Positions 36,601 to 46,716 of a stretch of 64,000 bases of DNA are shown here, one piece after another. Positions within the stretch are counted from its first letter, which is position 1. Each line of letters opens with the position of its first letter. Under the pieces are notes generated by a model, which had not been told where the DNA came from, did not search any database, and saw only the letters and a list, made by a program, of their open reading frames with translations. This DNA is from Acidobacteriota bacterium. GTDB taxonomy: Bacteria; Acidobacteriota; Blastocatellia; Pyrinomonadales; Pyrinomonadaceae. Position numbers and translations under genes: made by a program. The stretch spans positions 62,001 through 126,000 of the forward strand of contig JAHBSI010000005.1 in assembly GCA_019639195.1 (NCBI GenBank), read 5' to 3'.

Positions 36601-37160
36601 GGATCGTCCGCCCCGGCGGGCCAAATATCTACTATGCCGCCGCGAAATGAATATTGCCCCGGGCCTGCGACCGGATCTTCCAAAAGATAGCCGCCCGCGA
36701 TGAGCTTGCGGCGAACTTCCGTAGGTTCGAACCAATCGCCGGTCTTAAGAAAAACGCTCAAGTCGCGGATATCTTCGGCCTTTGGGGTGCGAAACAGGAG
36801 CGAGCGGACCGGCAGCACGGCGATATCGATCGAATTGTTCGCAAGGTCAAAAAGCGTGAGTGCGCGAGTTTCTTTTGTCCCTGCGTGCGGCGAAGTGCCT
36901 GAATACGGATCGCTCTCGAAAGCCGGCAGCACGCCGACCGCAATGTCGCGGCCGTCGATCTCGGCGAACGACCTTATTTCGTCCGCATACTCATCGGCCT
37001 CGTTGTTCGAGGATGTTATTAGAGCGACTCGACGACCCGTCTCCCGAGAGATACGCGCCGCAAAATAGGCCCTCGCGGAGGGCGCGGTGATGCCGCTGAC
37101 GGAGATCGCGGTCCGCCCATTCTCGATCTCGCCGATCAAAGAAGAAAATGTATCTGCCAT
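33687..37160 (-). CDS. mfd: Transcription-repair coupling factor Mfd
   Basis: 1157-residue translocase that removes stalled RNA polymerase and recruits UvrA. In order: UvrB-like N-terminal module, RNA-polymerase-interaction domain (GDFVVHVDHGIGRFAGL), RecG-like helicase motor with Walker A IGDVGYGKTEVAMRA, DEEQRFGV box and QLRGRVGRS motif VI, and the C-terminal TRCF domain. All are intact. ATG 37160 is chosen because the upstream TTG at 37190 adds a non-conserved stretch. About 200 nt on its 3' side hold no gene. Confidence 0.96.
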   Translation of the reverse strand: MADTFSSLIGEIENGRTAISVSGITAPSARAYFAARISRETGRRVALITSSNNEADEYADEIRSFAEIDGRDIAVGVLPAFESDPYSGTSPHAGTKETRALTLFDLANNSIDIAVLPVRSLLFRTPKAEDIRDLSVFLKTGDWFEPTEVRRKLIAGGYLLEDPVAGPGQYSFRGGIVDIWPAGADDPIRVEFFGDEIESMRTFDPETQRSIEHTSEVIVPPMRAFSVSADTFREWAAAAKDRWRDAKFQRNLADRTAFAKEGEDFSGWEYLLPLVQPLDASAFDHLEDFVFVFDEPSLIETTARTLHEHLEERYVAVDTDGDIALEPSALFLPLDELRTKISLVSRVELRSLGRTDAAVDAEFEVDGAIEGNSALAFLFVGDERPSEIEFRSQVARKYRGDIASLSEDLKKATVAPKFVLETIGMAERLAEIFDEYGVNVTGRDIRVGHIASGFTMPDEGLAFLSETDIFGETTAPEPAETRRRKSRLGAFISDFRDLKPGDFVVHVDHGIGRFAGLETITTQGSEREFMLLVYADEAKLFVPVERADLISRYSSGEATAPSLDRLGGIGWQKTKARAKRAMRDMADELLKLYAERKLVTGHAFPADMPWQVEFEDAFPYDLTADQAAAIEDVKGDMETASPMDRLIIGDVGYGKTEVAMRAVFKAVMDGKQAAVLTPTTVLAYQHFETFKKRFAAFPIKIELLSRFRTAKEQKAVVELASKGEIDVLIGTHRILSTDVKLPKLGIVVIDEEQRFGVGHKEKLKQLKKKVDVLTLSATPIPRTLNMSLLGMRDMSVIETPPRDRLAINTQVVQFSESVIRSAIELELARNGQIFFIHNRVESIESVAALIGKIVPEARIAIGHGQMNEAEMETVMLDFIDYKYDVLVATTIIENGIDIPRANTMIINRADNYGLSQLYQLRGRVGRSNRRAYAYLLIPSELELTPIARRRLSAIREFSDLGAGFRLAALDLELRGAGNILGGQQSGHLDALGFDLYTKMLERTIAELKGEEVADEVGVSINLGVDVSIPKGYIQEASQRLRTYKRIASADSPEALDAIRGEIEDRYGRLPQEVENLLEYGRLRQLAERIRVVSIDRSGNAIAIKFGESSRVAPDKLLRTLDEIAGTSFSPNGIFRTASQPGETAIATAIATLNALAA

Positions 37161-37254
37161 CAACAAAAAAACACAGAATTCCCCATTCAAGACGCCGAGT
37201 ACGCCTTGAACGGGTTCTTCATTAGTTCAAATGTAACATTGCAGAAGGAAAGAA

Positions 37255-38184
37255 CTAAGTGGCGGTTTTAATTGCTGTGCCGTTGCTTGATCTTATGACG
37301 TCCACTAACTTTTTGGCGTCGCGAATACGAAGATCCCTTTGCGGATAGGGCAGTTCGACATGGTGCTCACGAAATTTCCTGACGATCGCCAGGTTGATAT
37401 CGCTTTTTAGAAGCTGCGGTTTGTGCAGCGAGATGCTGCTCCATGCACGCAACTCATACGTAAGGCCGTCTTTCGCGAGTTCGGTGAGCCGGACGGTCGG
37501 TGCCGGTTCCTCAAGTACGGCCTCATTTTCCCGAGCGATCTCGAGAAGTGAATCCATCACAAGATCGATATCGGAATCCGTGCTGACCGTAACGGGGATC
37601 TTGAAACGAACCACATTGTTCGCAAGACTCCAATTAACGACCGTCTCTGAAATGAACTTACTGTTCGGGACAATGATGGATACATTATCGTTCGTTACAA
37701 TGATCGTGCTTCGTGCCCCGATCTTTCTTACATCGCCTTCTACTTCATCTACCTCGACCCGGTCACCGACCTTGATCGGCCGCTCAAAAAGAATGATCAG
37801 GCCGCTGATGAAATTATTTGCAACATTCTGCAAACCGAAACCGATACCAATACCGACCGCACCGGCAAGAACGTTCAATGTCGTTAGATTTATCCCGACC
37901 GTTTGTAGAATGATCAGAAACCCGAGGAACAGAACCACGTAGCGCGAAATAGTGCCGATCGCTTGTCTCGCTCCAATATCCATTCTTGTCCGCGCTAGAA
38001 CGCGATGAACCAGAAGCCGTTTTGCGCGGCCCGAAAGCCACACGAGCAATACGCTTAGGAGAATTAGCAGCGTCAGCATCAACGGCGTGATAGTGGTGCC
38101 GCTGAGCGTAAAGATCGGATAATATGCGAGGTTCGCGACATCTTGCGAAAGGGCCGCCTCATTTTGTAATGCTAAAAAAAACAT
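37255..38184 (-). CDS. MscS-family mechanosensitive channel
   Basis: 309-residue inner-membrane channel that releases solutes on osmotic downshock. Three N-terminal membrane segments are visible; the third contains the pore-lining signature [24 protein letters not shown], followed by the MscS beta domain ([31 protein letters not shown]) and a C-terminal alpha/beta domain. It is divergent from lysS, with about 100 nt between starts. Confidence 0.93.
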   Translation of the reverse strand: MFFLALQNEAALSQDVANLAYYPIFTLSGTTITPLMLTLLILLSVLLVWLSGRAKRLLVHRVLARTRMDIGARQAIGTISRYVVLFLGFLIILQTVGINLTTLNVLAGAVGIGIGFGLQNVANNFISGLIILFERPIKVGDRVEVDEVEGDVRKIGARSTIIVTNDNVSIIVPNSKFISETVVNWSLANNVVRFKIPVTVSTDSDIDLVMDSLLEIARENEAVLEEPAPTVRLTELAKDGLTYELRAWSSISLHKPQLLKSDINLAIVRKFREHHVELPYPQRDLRIRDAKKLVDVIRSSNGTAIKTAT

Positions 38185-38288
38185 ACTGTAATTGTAGGAC
38201 GCCCGTCGCGAGTGAACAGTTCGCTCAAATACAATCGATGCGCGGTTTCAAAATGCACGCAAACTTTGATTTAATTGAACTTTTGCCA

Positions 38289-39896
38289 ATGACGTTACCT
38301 ACTTTTGACGAGATCGTAATTCCGAATGACCAGACAGAGGCTCGCCGCGAGCATCTTGCAAGGTTTGTTGAGTTGGTTGGGAACGCTTATCCGAGCAAGT
38401 TCGAGCGGTCCGCTCTTTCGGGAAACGAAGACACGATCTCGAATCTAAAAGCGTTTGCTCCTGTTGCGGATGCCGCAAAGGAAATGGCCGATGTTCGGGC
38501 GACTCTCGAACCCGGTGCTCGTCCGCCCGCAGAGATAAAGGACAGGCTCAATGAGACGCTGAAGACTCTCGGCACGGTCCGTATCGCAGGCCGTATCGCA
38601 ACGCCGATCCGCGGAAACTTCGTCCATCTGACCGATGGCCGCGAGAAGCTCCAGATCTACGCGAAAAAAGGCCAGTTCACGCTTGCCAGAAACGACGGCG
38701 AGGCCGATCGCGAGGCTGAATCGGCATGGGAAGCGTGGCAGATACTCGACCACGGCGATCTCGTTGGCGTCGAGGGGTATTTGTTTGTTACGAATACGGG
38801 CGAGGTCAGCGTCCACGTCGAAAGGCTGTATTTTCTCTCAAAGGCACTTTCGCCGATGCCCGACAAGATGCACGGCATCGAGGACGCCGAGATCAAGCAG
38901 CGTCAGCGTTATCTCGACCTGATCGCCTCAAGCCTAAAGGTCGCGGATGCTGATGACGGACTTTCGACTCGTGAAACGTTCGAGGTCAGGGCGAAGGCGA
39001 TATCTTCGCTCCGGCGTTTTCTCGAAGATCACGGCTATATTGAGGTCGAAACGCCGATGCTGACCGCAAAGGCAACGGGAGCCGCCGCAAAGCCGTTTAA
39101 GACCCATCACAACGCTCTGGATATTGACCTCTACGCACGCATCGCTCCGGAACTTTATCTGAAGCGTCTGCTGGTCGGCGGCTTCGAAAAGGTCTATGAG
39201 CTAAACCGAAATTTCCGCAACGAAGGTATCTCATACAAGCACAATCCCGAGTTCACGATGCTCGAATTCTACTGTGCGTATATGGATGTCAACGGGATGA
39301 TGGACTTTTGCGAGGAGATGATCCGGCAAAGCGTGCTGAACGCAACCGGCGGCCTTACGGTCAAATATGAACGGAACGTGATCGACTTTGGCAAATTCAG
39401 GCGGATCAGGATGCGCGATGCCGTAGGCAACAAGGCCGCAGAGCATAATGACGCTGAACTCCTCGAGGTTTTCGAGAACGAGGTCGAACACACGCTTGTC
39501 GAACCCACCTTCATCATCGACTATCCCAAGTCAATTTCGCCGCTGTCGAAGGCATCACCTACGAATCCGCAGATCGCCGAGCGTTTTGAGCTGTTCATAA
39601 ACGGAATGGAAGTGGCGAATGGGTTTAGCGAGCTGAACGACCCGCGTGAGCAGTATGAGCGTTTTCGCGATCAGGCCGAGGCGAGGGAACGCGGCGACGA
39701 CGAAGCGATGGTTCTGGACGAAGATTATGTCCGTGCGTTGAGTTACGGAATGCCGCCCGCTGCCGGCATAGGTATCGGGATCGACCGTCTCGTTATGCTT
39801 TTGACGAACAAACATTCGATCCGCGACGTTATTCTCTTTCCGCATATGCGGCCTGAACGCCGTCAGGAAGAGAGCGAAGAAGGTGAAACAGAATGA
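38289..39896 (+). CDS. lysS: Lysyl-tRNA synthetase, class II
   Basis: 535 residues from the ATG at 38289; upstream ATGs at 38238 and 38253 lie in the promoter region of the divergent mscS and add unconserved sequence. The anticodon-binding OB fold is followed by class II motifs: motif 1 region [20 protein letters not shown], motif 2 [18 protein letters not shown] and motif 3 [12 protein letters not shown]. Between the N-terminal helix and the OB fold there are roughly 40-50 extra residues ([16 protein letters not shown] ... [15 protein letters not shown]) compared with the usual short linker. The 81-aa gene overlaps the stop by 4 bp. Confidence 0.95.
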   Translation: MTLPTFDEIVIPNDQTEARREHLARFVELVGNAYPSKFERSALSGNEDTISNLKAFAPVADAAKEMADVRATLEPGARPPAEIKDRLNETLKTLGTVRIAGRIATPIRGNFVHLTDGREKLQIYAKKGQFTLARNDGEADREAESAWEAWQILDHGDLVGVEGYLFVTNTGEVSVHVERLYFLSKALSPMPDKMHGIEDAEIKQRQRYLDLIASSLKVADADDGLSTRETFEVRAKAISSLRRFLEDHGYIEVETPMLTAKATGAAAKPFKTHHNALDIDLYARIAPELYLKRLLVGGFEKVYELNRNFRNEGISYKHNPEFTMLEFYCAYMDVNGMMDFCEEMIRQSVLNATGGLTVKYERNVIDFGKFRRIRMRDAVGNKAAEHNDAELLEVFENEVEHTLVEPTFIIDYPKSISPLSKASPTNPQIAERFELFINGMEVANGFSELNDPREQYERFRDQAEARERGDDEAMVLDEDYVRALSYGMPPAAGIGIGIDRLVMLLTNKHSIRDVILFPHMRPERRQEESEEGETE

Positions 39897-40138
39897 GTAC
39901 TTCGCAAGGCGACGAGACAAAGCTTGCATACACGATCATTGAGTCGCTGCTCGAGGGCCACGAGAAGCTCAGCGAACTGCTCGTCGTAATGGCGCATGCG
40001 ATCGACGAGGACACACTTAAGGCCCTGACCGGCACGATGCAGTGGGAAGCTTATCTCGAATCAAAACGCGCACTCGAGCAGACCAAGTTGCAGATCGACG
40101 AGCTGATCGAGCGTCTGAAAGTGATCGAAAATGCTTGA
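39893..40138 (+). CDS. Small helical protein between lysS and ypdA
   Basis: 81 residues, predicted to be almost all helix with heptad-like spacing ([34 protein letters not shown]). No signal peptide or membrane segment, and no Cys. The start overlaps lysS by 4 bp and the end overlaps ypdA by 8 bp, so it is almost certainly translated. I do not recognise the family. Its codon use looks like that of its neighbours. Confidence 0.7.
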   Translation: MSTSQGDETKLAYTIIESLLEGHEKLSELLVVMAHAIDEDTLKALTGTMQWEAYLESKRALEQTKLQIDELIERLKVIENA

Positions 40139-41105
40139 TCTTCTGATCATCGGTGCCGGGCCCGCAGGCCTGATGGCGGCATACGAAGCAAAGAGTGCGG
40201 GGCTCAGCTATCTTGTTGTCGAAAAAGGGCTTATCGGCAACACGATCTACAAGTATCCGGTCGGTTTGACGGTCTTTTCCACCACGAACGAACTCGAATT
40301 CTCGGAAGGTGACCTAAAGCCCGCACGCGAAAAACCGACCCGCGAAGAACTACTTTCCTATTACGTTCGATTCGCTCTTGATAACGCCCTTAACGTCCGA
40401 ACCGAGGAACTCGTCCTCTCGGTCGAAGAGACCGAACCGCATATCTTCACCATTAAAACGGACAAGGACGAATACACCGCAAAGAACGTCCTTTTCGCGA
40501 TCGGAGCGATGGATCATCCGCGAAAACTGAATGTACCGGGCGAAGATCTGCCTCACGTGTTCGATCATTTCCGCGAAACATATCCGTGGGTTCGCAAGAA
40601 CGCGTTGATCGTCGGCGGAGGGAATTCTGCGGGCGAGGCGGCCTTGTTTCTTGCACAGGAAGGAGCGGAGACGACTCTTGCGATCTTTCGTTCGGACTGG
40701 GAGAACGACGACCCCAAGCAGGGCTGCATAAAATATTGGGTCAAGGAACCTCTCGAACAGGAGCTGCGAGATCACTGCCTGCGCCTTTTCTTCCTTGGAA
40801 AGGTCGTGGAATTTCGCGATGGCGAGACCGTTCTTGAGAGTGAGTCGGGTGAGCGTGTGACTCTGGCAACCGATGTCGTTTTCGTGCTGATAGGTTCGGA
40901 TGCCGACCTTACGCCGCTAAAAAGGCTCGGAGTGCGAACCGAGCATGGGAAATACGGCGAAGTGCCAGTTTATTCGGAGGAAACGTTCGAGACGAACGTG
41001 CCGGGCATCTTTGTTGCCGGCCATTTCACCAACCAACGCCACATCAAAGGCGCCATCGACGCCGCAAAGGCCCTTGTCCCGATCCTCGCCGCAAGCCTGC
41101 ATTGA
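40131..41105 (+). CDS. ypdA: YpdA-family FAD/NAD(P) oxidoreductase, putative bacillithiol disulfide reductase
   Basis: 324 residues of the thioredoxin-reductase-like flavoprotein fold. N-terminal FAD loop IIGAGPAGLMAAYEA, family-typical IGNTIYKYPVGLTVFSTTNELE and KPTREELLSYY, second nucleotide loop IVGGGNSAGEAALF, and C-terminal GIFVAGHF. There is no CxxC redox pair, as expected for YpdA. In Firmicutes YpdA reduces bacillithiol disulfide with NADPH; that this organism uses bacillithiol is inference. It overlaps the 81-aa gene by 8 bp. Confidence 0.85.
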   Translation: MLDLLIIGAGPAGLMAAYEAKSAGLSYLVVEKGLIGNTIYKYPVGLTVFSTTNELEFSEGDLKPAREKPTREELLSYYVRFALDNALNVRTEELVLSVEETEPHIFTIKTDKDEYTAKNVLFAIGAMDHPRKLNVPGEDLPHVFDHFRETYPWVRKNALIVGGGNSAGEAALFLAQEGAETTLAIFRSDWENDDPKQGCIKYWVKEPLEQELRDHCLRLFFLGKVVEFRDGETVLESESGERVTLATDVVFVLIGSDADLTPLKRLGVRTEHGKYGEVPVYSEETFETNVPGIFVAGHFTNQRHIKGAIDAAKALVPILAASLH

Positions 41106-41158
41106 ACCGCCTTCATTGGCTGATAAAAAACTAGAAAATGTGAACTTCTCGCCTGCAG

Positions 41159-42310
41159 TTATGTGTGGTAGATCCACGCGCGTTCGCTAACTGTCGGGCC
41201 GTCGGTGTAGCCGCCCGTGATCAGAACCTGACCGTTCTTCAAGAGCGTGGCAGTTGAGAAAAGGAGTTTTGTTCCCATTTTGCCATCCGCAAGGGAGAAC
41301 TTGTTCGTCTTTGGGTCAAAAACCTCGGCACGATCCGCTCCGCCGGCGATCAGCACCTTACCGCTATTTAAGAGTATTGCCGTACCTTGAAGCTTGTATC
41401 GAGCCGTGTTCATATCGTTCACAACAGGAGTAAAGCTGCCGTTAGACGGATCAAAGACCTCAGCATTGCGATATGCTCCGTCGCCATCCCTTTCATCCGA
41501 ACCGCCAAGGATCAAAACCCTACCGTCGGCGAGTTTTACCGCATCGTGTTTGTGCCGCTTAACCGTCAAATTCCCGGCCGCTGCAAAAGTCCCTTTTGCG
41601 GGATCGTAGATCTCCGTGCTCGAGTAGATCGTAATGTTGGAGCGTCTGCCTTTATGTCCGCCGGCGATCAGTACCCTTCCATCATTCAAGATGGTCGCGG
41701 TGTGCGACTCACGAACCATTGTCATTGAGCCGGTCGGCGAAAAGGTATTTGTTGCCGGGTCGTATAGCTCGGCGTCCGCTAAAAACGTCCAGCCCGTGCC
41801 GACACCCCCAGCAAGCAGAACCTTCCCATTCTTCAAAAGCGTTGCAACATGACCGCTGCGGGCGGTGACCATTCGCCCCACTGCTGCGAAGGCGTTCGTC
41901 GCCGGGTCAAAGATCTCGGCGGTGCCCAGATAGTCACCGTTATAACCACCGGCGATCAGGACCTTGCCGTTCGGGAGCAGCGTCGCCGTGTGCCCGGATC
42001 GGGGGATAGATAGATTCTTGATCGCCGTGAAGCGACCAGCCTCGGGATCATACAGCTCCGCGCTCGAAAGGCCGCTGCCGTTTCTGACGAAGCCGCCCGT
42101 GACGAGGACCTTGCCGTTATCAAGCAGGGTCGCAGTATGGGCAGCTCGCTTTTCGCCCATGCTTTGAGTTGATCTTACAAGTCCATCAGAAGGTGCGGTC
42201 GCAGCTGTGCTTTGGTCACCTCTCGAAACTTGAGCCTGACAACTGGAAGCAAACGCGAGGGTAGATATCAATGCCAAAAGGAGCGAAGCTTGTACTTTTT
42301 GTGTTCCCAT
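41159..42310 (-). CDS. Secreted Kelch-repeat beta-propeller protein
   Basis: 383 residues with a signal peptide (MGTQKVQASLLLALISTLAFASSCQAQ). After a short linker there are seven Kelch-like repeats of about 50 residues, each with RxxHTATLLxNGKVLxxGG followed by AELYDPxTxxF; repeats 5 to 7 are more diverged (RHKHDAVKL, RYKLQGTAIL, LFSTATLL). Seven blades would close a propeller. A role in carbohydrate or protein binding outside the cytoplasm is likely; no galactose-oxidase copper ligands are evident. Single-gene unit. Confidence 0.85.
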   Translation of the reverse strand: MGTQKVQASLLLALISTLAFASSCQAQVSRGDQSTAATAPSDGLVRSTQSMGEKRAAHTATLLDNGKVLVTGGFVRNGSGLSSAELYDPEAGRFTAIKNLSIPRSGHTATLLPNGKVLIAGGYNGDYLGTAEIFDPATNAFAAVGRMVTARSGHVATLLKNGKVLLAGGVGTGWTFLADAELYDPATNTFSPTGSMTMVRESHTATILNDGRVLIAGGHKGRRSNITIYSSTEIYDPAKGTFAAAGNLTVKRHKHDAVKLADGRVLILGGSDERDGDGAYRNAEVFDPSNGSFTPVVNDMNTARYKLQGTAILLNSGKVLIAGGADRAEVFDPKTNKFSLADGKMGTKLLFSTATLLKNGQVLITGGYTDGPTVSERAWIYHT

Positions 42311-42373
42311 AAGCTTATCTTACGAAACAATCGGTCGAATCGTTCCGAGCGAGGCAGAGAGATGGCAGTCGCC

Positions 42374-42808
42374 TTATTTCCGCGTTTTGCAGGCCGGGCT
42401 GTACGATACGCGAACCAACTCCTGTCCGTGTGTCGAGAGCAGCAGGTCGCCGTACTTCTCGACGGAGCGTTGCTTTATCTTTGCCCACTCGTCATCGCCT
42501 CGGAAAGCTTTCCAGCGGGTCTCCATTGTCTTCTTATCAGGCCATGACAGAATGTAGATGAACTGGAGCCTGCCGTCCGATTCGCTCTCCCACATATCGA
42601 TGACCTTGAAGCGATATTTCTTCATGAGGCGAAGCGCGTGGTCGGCAAATCGCTCGTGAAAGGCCTCGCGATTGACTCGGTTGACCTCGTAAACTCGCAA
42701 CTCCTGAAATGATTTAGTGTTGTTTGCGCAAAGGTATGTGGTTTGGGAGTAGAGGGCAGGCGGCGCAATAGCGAATGCGAACAAAACGACGGCAAAAAAG
42801 ACTTTCAC
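42374..42808 (-). CDS. Secreted NIPSNAP-family protein
   Basis: 144 residues: a signal peptide (MKVFFAVVLFAFAIAPPALYSQ), then a dimeric alpha/beta-barrel NIPSNAP domain (QELRVYEVNRVNREAFHERF, FIYILSWPDKKTMETRWKAF). The family has few defined activities. The gene is alone on its strand, about 100 nt from rpoD and 63 nt from the Kelch gene. Confidence 0.82.
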   Translation of the reverse strand: MKVFFAVVLFAFAIAPPALYSQTTYLCANNTKSFQELRVYEVNRVNREAFHERFADHALRLMKKYRFKVIDMWESESDGRLQFIYILSWPDKKTMETRWKAFRGDDEWAKIKQRSVEKYGDLLLSTHGQELVRVSYSPACKTRK

Positions 42809-42908
42809 ATTGATCCCTCCAAGAACAGTGATCTAAATATCTGCTGAGGTGAATTGCTAGACGGATGTCGATCCGACGATCATCACCCGTCCACAAGTGT
42901 TAGTTGTC

Positions 42909-44642
42909 TTAAGCCTTGCCTTCGAGGAAAGCTTTCAAACGCCGCGAACGCGAAGGATGTCGCAGCTTTCGCAGGGCCTTCGCCTCGATCTGGCGGATAC
43001 GTTCGCGGGTAACGGCAAAGTGCTGTCCGACCTCTTCGAGCGTATGTTCGGAGCCCGTGTTTCCGAGGCCAAAGCGCATCTTGATCACTTTTTCCTCACG
43101 CGGCGTAAGCGTTGCGAGAACTTCGTCCGTGATCTCTCTAAGGTTCGAGAAAGTCACTGATTCCGCGGGATTCAGGATAGAGCGGTCCTCGATAAAATCG
43201 CCGAGATGTGAATCTTCCTCTTCGCCGATGGGCGTTTCAAGCGAGATCGGTTCCTGTGCGATCTTCAGGACCTTTCGGACCTTCGAAACGGGAATGTCCA
43301 TACGCTTTGCGATCTCTTCGCTCGTCGGTTCGCGTCCAAGTTCCTGAACCAGAAGACGCGAAGTGCGGATCAGCTTGTTGATCGTTTCGATCATATGGAC
43401 GGGAATGCGGATCGTGCGTGCCTGGTCAGCGATCGCACGCGTGATGGCCTGTCGGATCCACCACGTCGCATACGTCGAGAATTTATAGCCGCGTCGCCAT
43501 TCGAATTTATCAACGGCCTTCATCAGGCCGATGTTGCCTTCCTGGATCAGGTCGAGGAACTGCAGGCCGCGATTCGTGTATTTCTTCGCGATCGACACAA
43601 CAAGACGAAGGTTGGCTTCGACGAGTTCGCGTTTCGCCTTATTCGTATCAAACTCGCCGACGCTAATGGTGTGATAAGACCGCTTGATCTCAACTATCGG
43701 CAAGTGATACTTATCTTCGATCGCTGCGAGCACGGACTTTGCGGCCTCGATCTGGGCCTTAAGTTCCTTTTTGGTCTTTGGAACGGGCTTGCGTGCGATC
43801 TTTTCTTCGCAGCGTTTGATGATGCGTTCCGCAGAGCGAATATCATCAACGACGTGGCGGATCGCCCCGATCAGCTTTTGAAGGGCACGCTCGGTCAAAT
43901 TGAGGTTCTTGATCTCGGTTGCGATCTCAAGACGCTGACGCGCTGTCTTGCGTTTTAAGGTCAAGAGGCGCTTCCCGCCCTTTTTGCCTGCGAGCTTATC
44001 CTGCTCCTTGATAAGGGAGATCCAGGTCTTCAACGCCACCTTGAAATGCTCGCGGATATTCTCCAGGCCCTCGAGCGTCCAACGCATATATTCCTCGGCC
44101 TTATCTTCTTCGACCGAGATCTCGGCCTGTTCCGAGAAGACGACCGTCTCGCGGATGCTCGCCTTTCCGGTCGTAAGTTCTTCCGAGATCTGAAGAAGCC
44201 TCTCGACCGCGATCGGCGAACGCGAGATCGCCTTATGCGTCTTGATCTGGCCGCGCTCGATACGTTGAGCGATCGACACCTCGCCCTCGCGGTTCAAAAG
44301 GGGCACAACGCCCATTTCGCGAAGATAAAGGCGTACGGGGTCATTGGATTTGTCCAGAACACCTGCGGAAAGGTCGAGATCGGAGTCTTCGTCCTCGTCC
44401 TCGTCCTGTTCTTCATCATCGAGAGCAAGGTCACCGGCCCGCTCAAGGAGCTTTGCGTCTGATTCCGCGACCGAGATATTTGCACCCTCAAGGCGTTCGA
44501 GCACATCTTCAAGCTCGTCCTCGGACATCATATTTTGCGGGATCTCGCGCTGGAGTTCTTCGAGGCTGATGAACTTCTTTCGCTTGCCCATGGCAACCAG
44601 GCGATCCATCAGATCTTCTTTTTCGTCGTAATCAACTGCCAT
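42909..44642 (-). CDS. rpoD: Primary RNA polymerase sigma factor RpoD
   Basis: 577-residue housekeeping sigma-70. Region 1.1 at the N terminus is followed by an acidic stretch (residues 70-95), region 1.2 ([21 protein letters not shown]), a non-conserved region, region 2 with [19 protein letters not shown] and [17 protein letters not shown], region 3, and region 4 with [16 protein letters not shown] and [20 protein letters not shown]. It is downstream of dnaG (133 nt gap), the usual macromolecular-synthesis order. Confidence 0.97.
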   Translation of the reverse strand: MAVDYDEKEDLMDRLVAMGKRKKFISLEELQREIPQNMMSEDELEDVLERLEGANISVAESDAKLLERAGDLALDDEEQDEDEDEDSDLDLSAGVLDKSNDPVRLYLREMGVVPLLNREGEVSIAQRIERGQIKTHKAISRSPIAVERLLQISEELTTGKASIRETVVFSEQAEISVEEDKAEEYMRWTLEGLENIREHFKVALKTWISLIKEQDKLAGKKGGKRLLTLKRKTARQRLEIATEIKNLNLTERALQKLIGAIRHVVDDIRSAERIIKRCEEKIARKPVPKTKKELKAQIEAAKSVLAAIEDKYHLPIVEIKRSYHTISVGEFDTNKAKRELVEANLRLVVSIAKKYTNRGLQFLDLIQEGNIGLMKAVDKFEWRRGYKFSTYATWWIRQAITRAIADQARTIRIPVHMIETINKLIRTSRLLVQELGREPTSEEIAKRMDIPVSKVRKVLKIAQEPISLETPIGEEEDSHLGDFIEDRSILNPAESVTFSNLREITDEVLATLTPREEKVIKMRFGLGNTGSEHTLEEVGQHFAVTRERIRQIEAKALRKLRHPSRSRRLKAFLEGKA

Positions 44643-44775
44643 ATTCTGTGATAAATTCTTTCGATTGTGCTAACGGCTGAATCGTTGTTCTAAAAATACT
44701 AATAACGGTCTGCAGCGAGGTTAAGTTTCACAGTTTAGGCACGCCGCAGGACAAACGAAAAAGTATAGCATATCT

Positions 44776-46629
44776 TTATGCGTTTTTCGCTTCCAAAGTA
44801 CGCCGTATCTTCTCCAGATTCAGTTGTTCTTCGAGCAGGGCTGTGAGGGCCGAGGTGTCATTTTCCCGCTCGGCGATTCCGGCTTCGCGCCCGATCTCCT
44901 CGATCCGGTTGCGAATAGCCATATTCCTCAGTGCGAAAATACAGCCCTCGGCCTCGGCAAGAGCACCGTCTATAGCTTCATCCGCCTCCCGGAATTTCGC
45001 AGCTCCGAGGATCTCGCGGGCAAGCTCGAGGGTCGCCTCGTCGCCGTCCAGATGTTCCACGATCGACTCGACCGAGACGGCCTCTCCTTTTTTTGAGATC
45101 GCGATGAATGCCTCGTAAAGTTCGGCGGTCGCGAGGTTCTCATAGTCGCTCGGCTCGAGGGTCGGCAGGATCTCGGCCGCCAACTCGCGGTCGTGAACCA
45201 GCAATTTGAGCAGTTTTTGCTCGGCAACGGTCACTTTTGCGCGAGCCGAGCGTGAAATCGCCCTTGCCTGGTCATTTTGTCGCTGCGCGGGGGCCTTTGA
45301 GCCGGAAGCATTCTTCCAAAGTTCGCGTCTGAGGCCCGCGTCCTCGATCCCAAAGAAGTCCATCGCCTGATCAAAGCTTTCACGCTGCTGGACGTGATTC
45401 TGAATTGCGGCAATGACCGGAAGAAAGTCCTCGATCGCCTCGGCCAGCTGTTTCGCATTCGATAACTTACGGCCCTCGGCGGCGGCGGCGAGAGCGAAGT
45501 CCAAAAACGGCGTTGCGAGGCCGCGCAGCCGGTTATAAGCAGCTTCGCCGCTTTGGCGTACGAAATCATCGGGGTCTTTGCCGTCAGGCAGGACGAGAAC
45601 TTTTATGTCGAAATCGAGCGGAAGCAGTATTTCGCCTGCACGCCGTGCCGCCTTTGTGCCCGCCGAATCGCCGTCGTAGTTGATGACGATGCGTTTTGCG
45701 AACCGCGAGAGCAGCCTTGCCTGCGCCTCCGTAAATGCCGTACCGAGGCTTGCAACGACATTCTCGATACCGTTTTCGACCAAAGCGATCAAGTCCAAAT
45801 AGCCTTCGACGAGGATCGCGAAACCTTTGCGTCGGATCGCTTCTTTCGCCTGAAAGAGCCCGTAAAGATTGTCGCCTTTTGTATAAGCCGCAGATTCGGG
45901 CGAGTTCAGGTATTTTGGATTGTCATCGGGTCTGATCGCACGCGCACCGAATGCGACAGGCTTTCCCGAAACATCAAGCACCGGAAACATTACGCGGCCC
46001 CGAAAACGATCGTAAACCCTTTCTTTCTCTTCGTTTACGCTGACAAGGCCCGACTGAGCGATCAGCTTTTCGTCCGCGCCGAAATCACGTAAAAGTCCCA
46101 GCACCGAATCCCATTTGTCGGGCGAGAAACCGAGCCGAAATCTCTCGATCGTCGCATCCGAAAGCCCACGATCGGCGATATATTTGCGGGCCGCTCTTGC
46201 GTCCTTTGACTTGCCCGCGAGTTCCTTTTGCCAGAGATCGAGGGCGACCTCGTTCAGCTCTATGATCTGATCGGCGAGATGCTTCTTCTCCTCGCGGGCC
46301 TTCTTTGACCGTTCATAACTCTCGTCATCAACGAGCTCCGGCAGCATATAGCCCGACATTTCGGCAACACGCTTTACGGCCTCCGGGAAGTTCAACCCTT
46401 CCATTTCCATCAGGAAATTGAATGCAGTCCCGCCTTTTCCACATCCAAAGCACTTGTAAAAGCCTTTTGCCGGATTCACTGAGAACGAAGGCGTCTTCTC
46501 CTGATGAAACGGACAACAAGCCATCCAGCTCGCACCTTTTTTCTTCAGGTCCTGAGCATACGGCTGGATGATCCGCACCAGATCGGCACGCGCCTTCAGA
46601 TCATCAATGACGTATTGCGGATAGAGCAT
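44776..46629 (-). CDS. dnaG: DNA primase DnaG
   Basis: 617-residue RNA-primer-synthesising enzyme. The N-terminal CHC2 zinc finger uses C39, H42, C60 and C63 (CCPFHQEKTPSFSVNP, GFYKCFGCGKGG). The TOPRIM catalytic core has VEGYLDLIALVENG and INYDGDSAGTKAARR, and the C-terminal helicase-binding region is helical and variable. Complete. It lies between mutS2 and rpoD on the same strand. Confidence 0.96.
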   Translation of the reverse strand: MLYPQYVIDDLKARADLVRIIQPYAQDLKKKGASWMACCPFHQEKTPSFSVNPAKGFYKCFGCGKGGTAFNFLMEMEGLNFPEAVKRVAEMSGYMLPELVDDESYERSKKAREEKKHLADQIIELNEVALDLWQKELAGKSKDARAARKYIADRGLSDATIERFRLGFSPDKWDSVLGLLRDFGADEKLIAQSGLVSVNEEKERVYDRFRGRVMFPVLDVSGKPVAFGARAIRPDDNPKYLNSPESAAYTKGDNLYGLFQAKEAIRRKGFAILVEGYLDLIALVENGIENVVASLGTAFTEAQARLLSRFAKRIVINYDGDSAGTKAARRAGEILLPLDFDIKVLVLPDGKDPDDFVRQSGEAAYNRLRGLATPFLDFALAAAAEGRKLSNAKQLAEAIEDFLPVIAAIQNHVQQRESFDQAMDFFGIEDAGLRRELWKNASGSKAPAQRQNDQARAISRSARAKVTVAEQKLLKLLVHDRELAAEILPTLEPSDYENLATAELYEAFIAISKKGEAVSVESIVEHLDGDEATLELAREILGAAKFREADEAIDGALAEAEGCIFALRNMAIRNRIEEIGREAGIAERENDTSALTALLEEQLNLEKIRRTLEAKNA

Positions 46630-46716
46630 TTCTCAGATGGCTCGCTTTGCCGTTCTGGCATTATTTGGCCGATTTGATCGCTGTTGAACAAAACATCGGG
46701 AAGAGCAGAAAATGCC

